Shown piece by piece: positions 5,745 to 11,668 of a stretch of DNA of 12,517 nucleotides (the first letter of the stretch is position 1; every line of letters begins with the position of its first letter). The DNA comes from Planctomycetota bacterium (GTDB lineage: Bacteria; Planctomycetota; Planctomycetia; Isosphaerales; Isosphaeraceae). The position numbers and the translations under genes are program-made. The stretch is taken from the NCBI GenBank assembly GCA_021818605.1, contig JAKAUH010000763.1:1-12517 (forward strand), written 5' to 3'. The notes beneath the pieces are model-generated. The model was given only the letters and a program-made list of their open reading frames with translations. It was not told the DNA's origin and made no database searches.

Positions 5745-8700
5745 ATGCTCCGGCGGGTGGTGCTCTGCGCGCAGGGTTTCGCCGGGTCCCGCGGGGCGGC
5801 TGGGCTTCCGGATTCCGAAGAATTGGATCACGGCCGGCATGTTCACTGGGGTCTGGCGTGCCTGCTGACGTCGGCGGCGATCGCGATGTCGGCCGGGTCG
5901 GTGCGCGCCCAGGAGCCGACCAGGCACGGATCGCCGGGCGGAGACGGGCCCGAGGCCGTCGACAAGCCTCACGCCATGTCCGAGGTGCCGCCCGCCACGT
6001 CATACTTCATCATCCTGGGCACGCCGGCGGACTACGAGGCTCTGCTGCGGAAGATCCAGCAGCCCGACCTGGAGATCCGCCGTGTCGAGCGAACCGGGTC
6101 CGTGCCGGCCGCTGACGGCGATGCCGGTGCTCCCGGTGCTCCCGGTGTCCCCGGCGCGGCGGCCGCGATGGCACAGCCGGGCGGGACAGCCGCGGGGGGA
6201 ACCTGGGTGGTCGAGTCGGTGCGGGTTCGGGGTCGGGTGCGGGGCGACTCGGCCGTACTGCGGGTCGACCTGGCGATCGCGATGGACGTCGACGGGCCGG
6301 CCTGGGTCCCGATCCGACTGGACGACCAGCGGCTGATCGACGCCCGCGAGGGGAACCGGGCTCTGGCCGTGCGCGTCGCCCAGCCGGGATCCTGGGAGGT
6401 CGAGCTGACCGGACGGGGCGTCCATCGCATCGAGGTCGACCTGCGGTGCCCGTTGACAACCCGCCCGGCCCGCGCGGGGCTGTCGCTGGCGATCCCGGCG
6501 GCCCCGCAGACGTCGCTCGACCTGGATTTCGCCCGCCGCCAGCCGGACCTGCTCGTCGGCACCAATGAGGTCTACGGCCAGAGCGACCTGGCTGGCGGCC
6601 AGGGGGCGCGGCTGTCGGCGCGGCTGACGCCCCGATCGCGGATCGACGTGAGCTGGGCCGTCGAGGCCCAGGCCGGCGCCGGCGATCCGCCCCTGCTGAC
6701 GGCGCAGGGCGACATCGCCATCGAGGTCGACGCCGAGCAGATGCGCACCTGGTCGAGTTGGGTGATCCGTTGTGTCCGTGGGATCGCCCGCACGCTGGAG
6801 ATCGGCGTTGACGAGGGGGATGATGTCACGGAAATCCGGCTGGATGACCAGCCGTTCGAGCCAGCGAATGAGGGGGGGCGCGGAGCGGGACGGTTATTGA
6901 TCCCGCTGGCTGAGCCATTACGGCCGGGCGACGTCAAGCGGCTGGTATTGCGGACCCGGCGCGCCTACTCGAAAGGTGCGGCGCGCCGGATCGCGTTCGG
7001 CGGGTTTCCGATCATGCACACAGGCGAGCAGTCGGGCGCGATCGGTGTGATCCAGGGTCCCAATCTATGGGTCGCGCCGGTATCCTCGCAGGGACTGCGG
7101 CGGATCCCGCCGACCTCGCTACCGCAGGAGCTGCGCGAGCGGCCGCAGACGAGCCTGGCGTTCGAGTTCCTCGACCATCCGTTCGGCCTGGCCCTCGATG
7201 TCGAGGACTCGCCGCCACTCGTCCGCTCGCAGTCGCGCACGTTGTTCCACCTTGAGGCGGACCGGGCACGGAGCGAGACGACGATCGAGCTCCAGTGGGT
7301 GCGCGGGCGCCTGTTCGAGGTCGCGCTGGGACTGGGTCCAGGCCTGGAGGTCACCTCGGTGGGGCCGCCGGACGTGGTCGAGGCGTGGAATCCGATGGGG
7401 CCGCCGGCGCGTCGTGGGGCGAAGGCCCCGGCTGGCGAAGCGCGTGGGCTGACGATCCGCCTGGCGCCCACCGCGCGCGACCAGAACAAGGTGACGATCC
7501 GGCTGGACGGCTTCCAGCGGCTGCCGCACGACGGGAGGGTGAAGCTCGGCCTCTTCGCGCCCGACGAGACGACAGCCGTCACGTCGTCGTTCACGATCGC
7601 CGGGGACCGCGGGGTGTCGGTCGAGCTGGACGACGAGGCCTCGCGATCGGATCGGCCCGGCGGCGCGGCGGTATTTCGCGTGCTGGAGGTGGTCAGCGAC
7701 CGCGCGTCGCCACCGTCCGGCGGCGCGGCCGGCGGGCCGGCGCTGGTCGTCGACGCGGTCGGCAGCCCCCGGACGCTGCCGATCCGGATCACCCGCCATG
7801 CCCGGTCGATCGGCCAGGAGACGACGGTCTCGGCCGAGATCTCACGGCGCTGGGTCGACGTGCTCCAGAAGACCACATTCACCGTGCGGCACGGGACGCT
7901 CGCCACGCTGGAGGTCCGCGTCCCCAGGGACATCGCCGACGGCTGGGAGTTGCTCGACCGCGAGGTGGTCGACCGCGAGGACCTACCGCCCGAGGCGGAC
8001 GGCTCGCGGCGATACCGGCTGTATTTCGACCGGCCGGTGCTGGACCGGACGACACTGGCGTTCCGCTACCGCAGACCGATCTCCCCCGCGCTGGCCACCA
8101 CCAGGCCCCGCGAGCTGACCCTCCCCTGGATCGACTTTCCGGGAGCCGGATCCGCCCCGGCGCGCGTGGAGATGGCGACCGCCCCCGGCGTGGTGTTCCG
8201 GGGCGGCGACCCGGCGTGGAGCCTCTCATCATCATCGTCGGCCGCCACATCAGCCGCGGGGATCGACGTGGGCGAGCCTACCGCCGGGGCGACCTATACC
8301 GAGAGCAGTAGCGGCCCGCGGGGTCGGCCTTTCCAGTTCCGCACCGAGGCGCTCGATCCCGTCGAGTTGCCCACGCTGGTGGTGCCCCGCTCGCTGATCG
8401 AGACCTCGCAGGGCCTCGACGGCTCGCTGCGCGGCCGGGCCTGGTACTGGGTCGAGACGCACGGGCCGGTGTTCGCCTTCTCGCTGCCGGAAGGCGCCCG
8501 GATGATCGCCGCGCGGGTCAATGGCCGGGCAGCGGACCGGGTCGACTTCGAGCCGACCCCGGCCGGCTACCGGCTGCGGCTGCCGGCCGAGGCGGCCGCG
8601 CGACCGGCGCTGGTCGAACTGGAATACCAGCTCGGCGGCTCGGCCGCGCGGGGCAACTGGGCCGCGCCCCAGCTCCTTGACGGCGGCCTGGTGCTGCGGA

Positions 8701-9425
8701 CCCTGTGGTTGGTACGGCTGCCCTGGGACCGCACCATCCTGGGCGGGCCGTCCGGCTGGACCGATGAGAACGAGTGGTTCTGGTCGGGATATCTGTGCAT
8801 CCGACGCCCGGCGCGCGACGGCGCCCGCCTGGGCGAATGGCTGCTCGGCACCGGGGCACCCGCCGCCGCGGCCGACGATCTGCGCGACAGCGCGCTCGAC
8901 GCGTCGCACCAGTTGCTGTTCAGCCGGACGGGCCGGCCCGAAGCGTTGGGCGTCCGGATCATCGCACGGGCCTGGCTGATCGCGGCGGGCTCGGGCGTGA
9001 CCCTGGCCCTCGGCTTTCTGGCGATCTTCGCGCGCCTGCGGTTCCGCACCGTCTGGGCGACGGCGGCCGTCGCGGCGCTTCTGGTCGCCGCCCTGGTCCA
9101 GCCGAGCCTGGCCATGCAGATGATCCAGGCGTCGGTCATGGGCGCGGTGTTGACCACGCTGGGCCTGTTGATCCAGCGCCGGCTCGACCGACGCCGGGCG
9201 CCCGCCGCCACCTCGGGCCGCGACGCCGGCCCCGCCAGCGGCGTGCCACCCGGCGATTCCTCGCTCAACCGAGGGCCGGGAACCCCCATGGTCGCGACCG
9301 TGGGCTCGGACGACTCGACGGCCATTCGTGTGCGCACGCCCTCGACCCTCGACTATCACCCGACGCCACTGACCGGCCCGACGCTCTCCGACGAGCCACG
9401 AAGCTCGACGATTGGGCGGTCGTAG
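5745..9425 (+). CDS. Very large exported protein of unknown function with C-terminal membrane helices
   Basis: 1,226 codons from the ATG at 5745; not a family I can name. A signal-peptide core WGLACLLTSAAIAMSAGSVRA ends at residue 55 with a VRA|Q cleavage site. From the ATG the stretch before this core is unusually long; the in-frame TTG at 5823 would give a normal 29-residue signal. Then come a conserved-looking segment (ATSYFIILGTPADYEALL), a collagen-like Gly-Ala-Pro linker (128-136), and about 900 residues of alternating hydrophobic/charged strands typical of stacked beta-sandwich domains. A Ser run lies near residue 828. C-terminal hydrophobic helices are at about 1077-1099, 1103-1121 and 1125-1143, followed by an Arg-rich, then polar, cytoplasmic tail. 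No catalytic motif was recognised. Most of the protein should lie in the periplasm, anchored at its C-terminus. A structural or cell-envelope role is only a guess. Divergent from thiO. Confidence 0.88.
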   Translation: MLRRVVLCAQGFAGSRGAAGLPDSEELDHGRHVHWGLACLLTSAAIAMSAGSVRAQEPTRHGSPGGDGPEAVDKPHAMSEVPPATSYFIILGTPADYEALLRKIQQPDLEIRRVERTGSVPAADGDAGAPGAPGVPGAAAAMAQPGGTAAGGTWVVESVRVRGRVRGDSAVLRVDLAIAMDVDGPAWVPIRLDDQRLIDAREGNRALAVRVAQPGSWEVELTGRGVHRIEVDLRCPLTTRPARAGLSLAIPAAPQTSLDLDFARRQPDLLVGTNEVYGQSDLAGGQGARLSARLTPRSRIDVSWAVEAQAGAGDPPLLTAQGDIAIEVDAEQMRTWSSWVIRCVRGIARTLEIGVDEGDDVTEIRLDDQPFEPANEGGRGAGRLLIPLAEPLRPGDVKRLVLRTRRAYSKGAARRIAFGGFPIMHTGEQSGAIGVIQGPNLWVAPVSSQGLRRIPPTSLPQELRERPQTSLAFEFLDHPFGLALDVEDSPPLVRSQSRTLFHLEADRARSETTIELQWVRGRLFEVALGLGPGLEVTSVGPPDVVEAWNPMGPPARRGAKAPAGEARGLTIRLAPTARDQNKVTIRLDGFQRLPHDGRVKLGLFAPDETTAVTSSFTIAGDRGVSVELDDEASRSDRPGGAAVFRVLEVVSDRASPPSGGAAGGPALVVDAVGSPRTLPIRITRHARSIGQETTVSAEISRRWVDVLQKTTFTVRHGTLATLEVRVPRDIADGWELLDREVVDREDLPPEADGSRRYRLYFDRPVLDRTTLAFRYRRPISPALATTRPRELTLPWIDFPGAGSAPARVEMATAPGVVFRGGDPAWSLSSSSSAATSAAGIDVGEPTAGATYTESSSGPRGRPFQFRTEALDPVELPTLVVPRSLIETSQGLDGSLRGRAWYWVETHGPVFAFSLPEGARMIAARVNGRAADRVDFEPTPAGYRLRLPAEAAARPALVELEYQLGGSAARGNWAAPQLLDGGLVLRTLWLVRLPWDRTILGGPSGWTDENEWFWSGYLCIRRPARDGARLGEWLLGTGAPAAAADDLRDSALDASHQLLFSRTGRPEALGVRIIARAWLIAAGSGVTLALGFLAIFARLRFRTVWATAAVAALLVAALVQPSLAMQMIQASVMGAVLTTLGLLIQRRLDRRRAPAATSGRDAGPASGVPPGDSSLNRGPGTPMVATVGSDDSTAIRVRTPSTLDYHPTPLTGPTLSDEPRSSTIGRS
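6126..6152 (+). repeat. 9-bp tandem repeat coding for collagen-like GAP-GAP-GVP
   Basis: Two exact copies of GGTGCTCCC and one variant GGTGTCCCC lie in frame within the large exported protein. They encode Gly-X-Pro triplets in the flexible linker between its N-terminal segment and the beta-rich body. The repeat unit could change copy number by slippage. Confidence 0.75.
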
Positions 9426-9490
9426 CTGACCGTCGCAGCGAAGGATCGGGACGGGGCGCGCCGAACAGCGGAGGTTCCGAATCCGGATTT

Positions 9491-9560
9491 CGCGCAGAGA
9501 CACAGCGCGGCCTTCCGGCCGCGCTGTGTCTCTGCTCTCTCTGCGCCTCTGCGTGAAACG
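9491..9560. repeat. CTCTGC-rich interspersed-type repeat with a perfect 19-bp hairpin
   Basis: GCAGAGACACAGCGCGGCC (9494-9512), a TTCC loop, and its exact reverse complement (9517-9535) make a 19-bp uninterrupted stem. The right arm runs on into further CTCTGC units (9530-9535, 9539-9544, 9547-9552) ending CTCTGCGTGAAAC. From memory, runs of the CTCTGCG(C/T)CTCTGCGTG type occur as intergenic repeats in many unrelated bacterial genomes. It lies about 70 bases after the stop at 9425 and may end that transcript, although there is no T-run directly after the stem. Confidence 0.7.
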
Positions 9561-9721
9561 TCCTTGTCTTTTCCGCGTCCCGGCGAGAGATTGCTCGAGG
9601 ATGACTGGCTGCGAAGCCTTGACGAGCTGTAGCGGTCGTGCCGGGAGAGCCATTCGCCGGCCGTCCAGCCGAGTGATGCGGCGGGCAACCTCGGCCGACC
9701 AGTACCTAATGGCGCCTCCCC

Positions 9722-9748
9722 GCGCCGGCCCGTCGCGGGCCGCGGCGC
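9722..9748. other. GC-rich hairpin upstream of the 99-aa gene
   Basis: CGGCCCG (9726-9732), loop TCG, CGGGCCG (9736-9742), plus four more pairs across a two-base bulge. It has no T-run. It could be a 5'-leader structure of the small gene or simply part of GC-rich spacer. Confidence 0.3.
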
Positions 9749-9800
9749 ATCGCGGGCGCCCCGCAAACACTCGCACTTGATGCGATCGCAAGAGCAATCA

Positions 9801-9809
9801 AGGAGGAGG
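9801..9809 (+). promoter_or_regulatory. Strong ribosome-binding site of the 99-aa gene
   Basis: AGGAGGAGG is a near-perfect Shine-Dalgarno sequence. It touches the ATG at 9810 but is 6 bases from the ATG at 9816, so it favours the latter start. It suggests high translation. Confidence 0.75.
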
Positions 9810-9815
9810 ATGACG

Positions 9816-10115
9816 ATGAGCCCCGAGATGAAGTCTGGCACGCCCGACCTGGTCCGATGGTCGTTCACGATTGACCCGGCGAACCGCGAGGCGATCGAGG
9901 GCCACCTGGCCGACCTGGGCGCGGATGTCCTGGTCCGCGAGGACCGCGAATTCCTCGTGACCTGGGACGAGCCCGAGCAGGATGACGAGGCCGAGATCAT
10001 CGAGGCCCTCTGGGCGCTCAACGGTGCGCCGTTCGAGGTGATCTCGGAGACGTTCCAGCGCCTGGAGCTGCACACGATCCAGCACGTCGAGGACGACGCA
10101 GCGCAGGCAGCCTGA
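9816..10115 (+). CDS. Small acidic protein of unknown function (99 aa)
   Basis: The start at ATG 9816 is chosen because the strong site AGGAGGAGG (9801-9809) lies directly against the ATG at 9810 but at a normal distance from 9816; the product differs by only two residues. The protein is rich in Asp and Glu, with alternating strand- and helix-like segments: VRWSFTIDP, REAIEGHLADLGADVLVRED, REFLVTWDEPE, EIIEALWALNGAPFEVI and an acidic, Ala-rich end. This looks like a compact alpha/beta domain of ferredoxin-like size, without signal peptide, Cys or His cluster, so it is probably cytosolic. I do not recognise the family. The very good ribosome-binding site and sensible composition argue that it is a real gene. 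It stands alone between two repeat-rich spacers. Confidence 0.75.
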   Translation: MSPEMKSGTPDLVRWSFTIDPANREAIEGHLADLGADVLVREDREFLVTWDEPEQDDEAEIIEALWALNGAPFEVISETFQRLELHTIQHVEDDAAQAA

Positions 10116-10147
10116 TCGGACAGCGACCGGCGAACGCGGTCCGGTCG

Positions 10148-10244
10148 GTTCGGCGCGGGTCTCCGCCCCCTTGACCGAAGTGGCGAGTCGCGAGTGGCGA
10201 GTGGAGACCGGGTCAGCGGCTGTTCGGCGCGGGTCTCCGCCCCC
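10148..10244. repeat. 23-bp exact direct repeat (10148-10170 and 10222-10244)
   Basis: Both copies contain GGCGCGGGTCTCCGCCCCC and are identical over 23 bases, separated by 51 bases that hold the first heptamer array. A related inverted copy (GGTCGGAGACCCTCGCCC) lies at 10328-10345, so the second copy could fold with it into an imperfect stem. Confidence 0.8.
10179..10206 (+). repeat. Heptamer array, AGTGGCG type, four units
   Basis: The units are AGTGGCG, AGTCGCG, AGTGGCG and AGTGGAG in perfect 7-base phase. Seven is not a multiple of three, so the array reads in all frames and makes low-complexity peptides; it is non-coding. Confidence 0.8.
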
Positions 10245-10372
10245 GCCGGGAAGACTGACCGCCGGTCTCCCGCGCCGTCGGAGGCCAGTCGAAGCGAGGC
10301 AGATCTACAGTCTCGGGCTGAGGCAGGGTCGGAGACCCTCGCCCAACGGATCGGTCCCGCGCCCTTACATAC

Positions 10373-10407
10373 CCACTTGCCACTTGCCATTTGCCACTTG
10401 TCACTTG
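10373..10407 (-). repeat. Heptamer array, CCACTTG type, five units
   Basis: The units are CCACTTG, CCACTTG, CCATTTG, CCACTTG and TCACTTG in exact 7-base phase. On the minus strand this reads as AGTGGCA units, i.e. the inverted relative of the AGTGGCG array at 10179-10206. It ends 24 bases before the stop of the minus-strand gene. Confidence 0.85.
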
Positions 10408-10431
10408 TCCCCGAGCCACTCCGCCCAGCCG

Positions 10432-11286
10432 TCATTCGGGCGGCAGGATGGGCGGCGGCCCGGCGGGTGGGGCGGGGTGATCCGCCTTCGGCTTGCCGGC
10501 TGGCGGCGTGGACGTGGGCGCCGGCGCCGGCGCCGGCTCCGCGCGCGGGGGTGGCGGTGGCGGTGGCGGCGGGAGGACCGAGGCGCCCGTCGCGGCGGCG
10601 CGGGCGAGATGCTCGGGGACGTGAGTCATGGCCTCGGCGGCGCGGGCGAGCTCGCCGGCGCGCTCATCCCGGCCGGCCTGGAGATCGCGGCGGCCGGCGT
10701 TGTACAGGTCGCGCGCGGCATTCACGTAGACCTCCAGGCTGGTTCCGGGGCGCCAGGTGCCGAGCCAGACCAGCCGCTCATACGCGCGGTAGAGATCCCG
10801 CGAGGCGCGGACCCTCGTGTCGCCCGCGCCGAAGTCGACGCCGGGCGCCGGCAGGTCGGGGTCGGGACGGTCGTAGCGCGAGGCGTTTCGCGCGTGATCC
10901 ACCGCGCGGGCCAGGTCATGCGCCGCGGCGCCATATTCGCGAGCCCGCTGGGTTTCTCCCGCGGTCTGGGCGCGCAGGCCATCGCGATAGAACTCGACGG
11001 CGCGCTCGGTCCAGTTGCGGATCCTCGCATCAGGTCGCGCGGCAGCGGCCTGGTCGGCGCGGAGACGGCGAAGCAAGTCATAAGCCTTGCGCAGGTCGCC
11101 TCCGGGCTCGCGCTCGGCCTTCTTCCTGGCGTCCTTGCCTTTCGCCCTGGCCTTTATCTTGCCCCTGTCCCTGGCCCTGGGGACGGCGTCCGGGCCGCCC
11201 GGCGGCCCCTGCGGCTGCGCCGGTCCCAGCGCCACCAGACCCAGGGCCATGACCGCGGATGCGAGCAGGGCAGTCAGCTTCGACAT
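10432..11286 (-). CDS. Secreted helical protein with proline-rich C-terminal tail, unknown function
   Basis: 284 residues from the ATG at 11286-11284, set by GAGGAGG just upstream on the minus strand. The frame is open further upstream, but those residues are not protein-like. Layout: a signal peptide MSKLTALLASAVMALGLVALGPA (cleaved near residue 23), a Lys/Arg-rich basic segment (about 35-60), a helical body (about 60-230) with regular Arg/Ala/Glu patterns such as DLRKAYDLLRRL, AVEFYRDGLRAQ, DLYRAYERLVWL and AARDLYNAGRRD, then a run of about nine prolines and a Pro/Ala tail to PPILPPE. The body resembles tetratricopeptide-like paired helices, but no clear TPR consensus is seen. It is probably periplasmic or surface-located; the Pro tail may span or bind the cell envelope. 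Function unknown. It is transcribed away from the sensor kinase gene and shares its upstream region. Confidence 0.85.
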   Translation of the reverse strand: MSKLTALLASAVMALGLVALGPAQPQGPPGGPDAVPRARDRGKIKARAKGKDARKKAEREPGGDLRKAYDLLRRLRADQAAAARPDARIRNWTERAVEFYRDGLRAQTAGETQRAREYGAAAHDLARAVDHARNASRYDRPDPDLPAPGVDFGAGDTRVRASRDLYRAYERLVWLGTWRPGTSLEVYVNAARDLYNAGRRDLQAGRDERAGELARAAEAMTHVPEHLARAAATGASVLPPPPPPPPPRAEPAPAPAPTSTPPAGKPKADHPAPPAGPPPILPPE

Positions 11287-11476
11287 GGCAATCCTCCTCG
11301 TCCTACCGGGTGCAATGTGGACCTCGCCAGACCGGACGGGTTGTGCCCGATAACTCGCGGCGGATCCGACGATCGCGCTGAGCGGCCTCGCTTCCTCGCA
11401 CCGCCGGCCGCTTCCTGTCGCCCACCGCGGACCTTTTCGCAAAACCAGTACCGTGTTCGGAAACGGCCGCTCTGCC

Positions 11477-11482
11477 TATAAT
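11477..11482 (+). promoter_or_regulatory. Candidate sigma-70-type -10 box (TATAAT) for the sensor kinase
   Basis: A consensus TATAAT stands in GC-rich DNA. The -35 region is weak (TGTTCG at 11454-11459 with a 17-base spacer). Transcription would start near 11489, leaving a leader of about 140-180 bases. Confidence 0.45.
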
Positions 11483-11506
11483 TCCGGCGGCCGGGCCGTC
11501 CGTCGT

Positions 11507-11519
11507 GGGAACGATTCCC
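11507..11519. promoter_or_regulatory. Inverted repeat GGGAA-CGA-TTCCC, possible operator
   Basis: A perfect 5-bp inverted repeat with a 3-base spacer lies about 25 bases after the TATAAT, a position where a bound repressor would block transcription. No specific regulator can be assigned. Confidence 0.3.
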
Positions 11520-11668
11520 CCGCCAGATCGGGGCTTTTCCGCCCAGCGCGACCGCCGGAAGACGCCGATCACCGGGAATCCTGACGCGGCACGGGGCATG
11601 CAGTCAAGGGTCGGCCCGGATTCTCGTTCATGCGGTCTTTCGCATTCCTGGATATCCCTGGTGTTCTT

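Larger units (their letters stand above)
9426..9815. other. Intergenic space after the large exported protein
   Basis: About 390 bases with no supported gene. It contains the CTCTGC-rich repeat and perfect hairpin (9491-9560), a second GC hairpin (9722-9748) and the 10-bp palindrome TGCGATCGCA (9781-9790) just before the next ribosome-binding site. Reading frames crossing it on both strands are shadows. The part from about 9560 to 9720 shows nothing I can name. Confidence 0.5.
10116..10431. other. Repeat-filled intergenic space
   Basis: About 316 bases between the 99-aa gene and the end of the secreted proline-rich protein. It has no protein-like reading frame; the frames that cross it spell low-complexity peptides from the repeats. 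It holds a 23-bp direct repeat, two heptamer arrays in opposite orientation and several GGTCTCC / GGAGACC segments that can pair. Confidence 0.6.
11287..11668. other. Divergent regulatory region between the secreted protein and the sensor kinase
   Basis: About 380 bases with no supported gene apart from the possible 13-codon extension of the kinase (ATG at 11630). It holds a perfect TATAAT at 11477-11482 pointing toward the kinase and the inverted repeat at 11507-11519. No clear promoter was found for the minus-strand gene. Confidence 0.5.

Noticed and set aside
9781..9790. TGCGATCGCA palindrome as an operator or HIP1-like element
   Set aside because: GCGATCGC also appears at several other places in the window, including inside coding sequence (e.g. 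near 5593 and 5878), so a single intergenic copy carries little weight.
8250..9797. Minus-strand open frame of 515 codons
   Set aside because: It lies opposite the large exported protein, is rich in Arg/Gly/Gln typical of antisense frames in GC-rich DNA, and shows no domain.
10148..10407. CRISPR-like array
   Set aside because: The repeat units are 7 bp or a single 23-bp pair, without evenly spaced unique spacers and without cas genes.
9356..10435. Minus-strand open frame of 359 codons
   Set aside because: It runs through both repeat clusters and the 99-aa gene; its peptides (SGKWQMASGKW, RRGAERAETQRG) are direct readings of the repeats.
10171..11481. Plus-strand open frames of 436 and 352 codons
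   Set aside because: They are opposite the secreted proline-rich protein, start in the heptamer repeats and have biased composition; the minus-strand gene has a signal peptide and a good ribosome-binding site.
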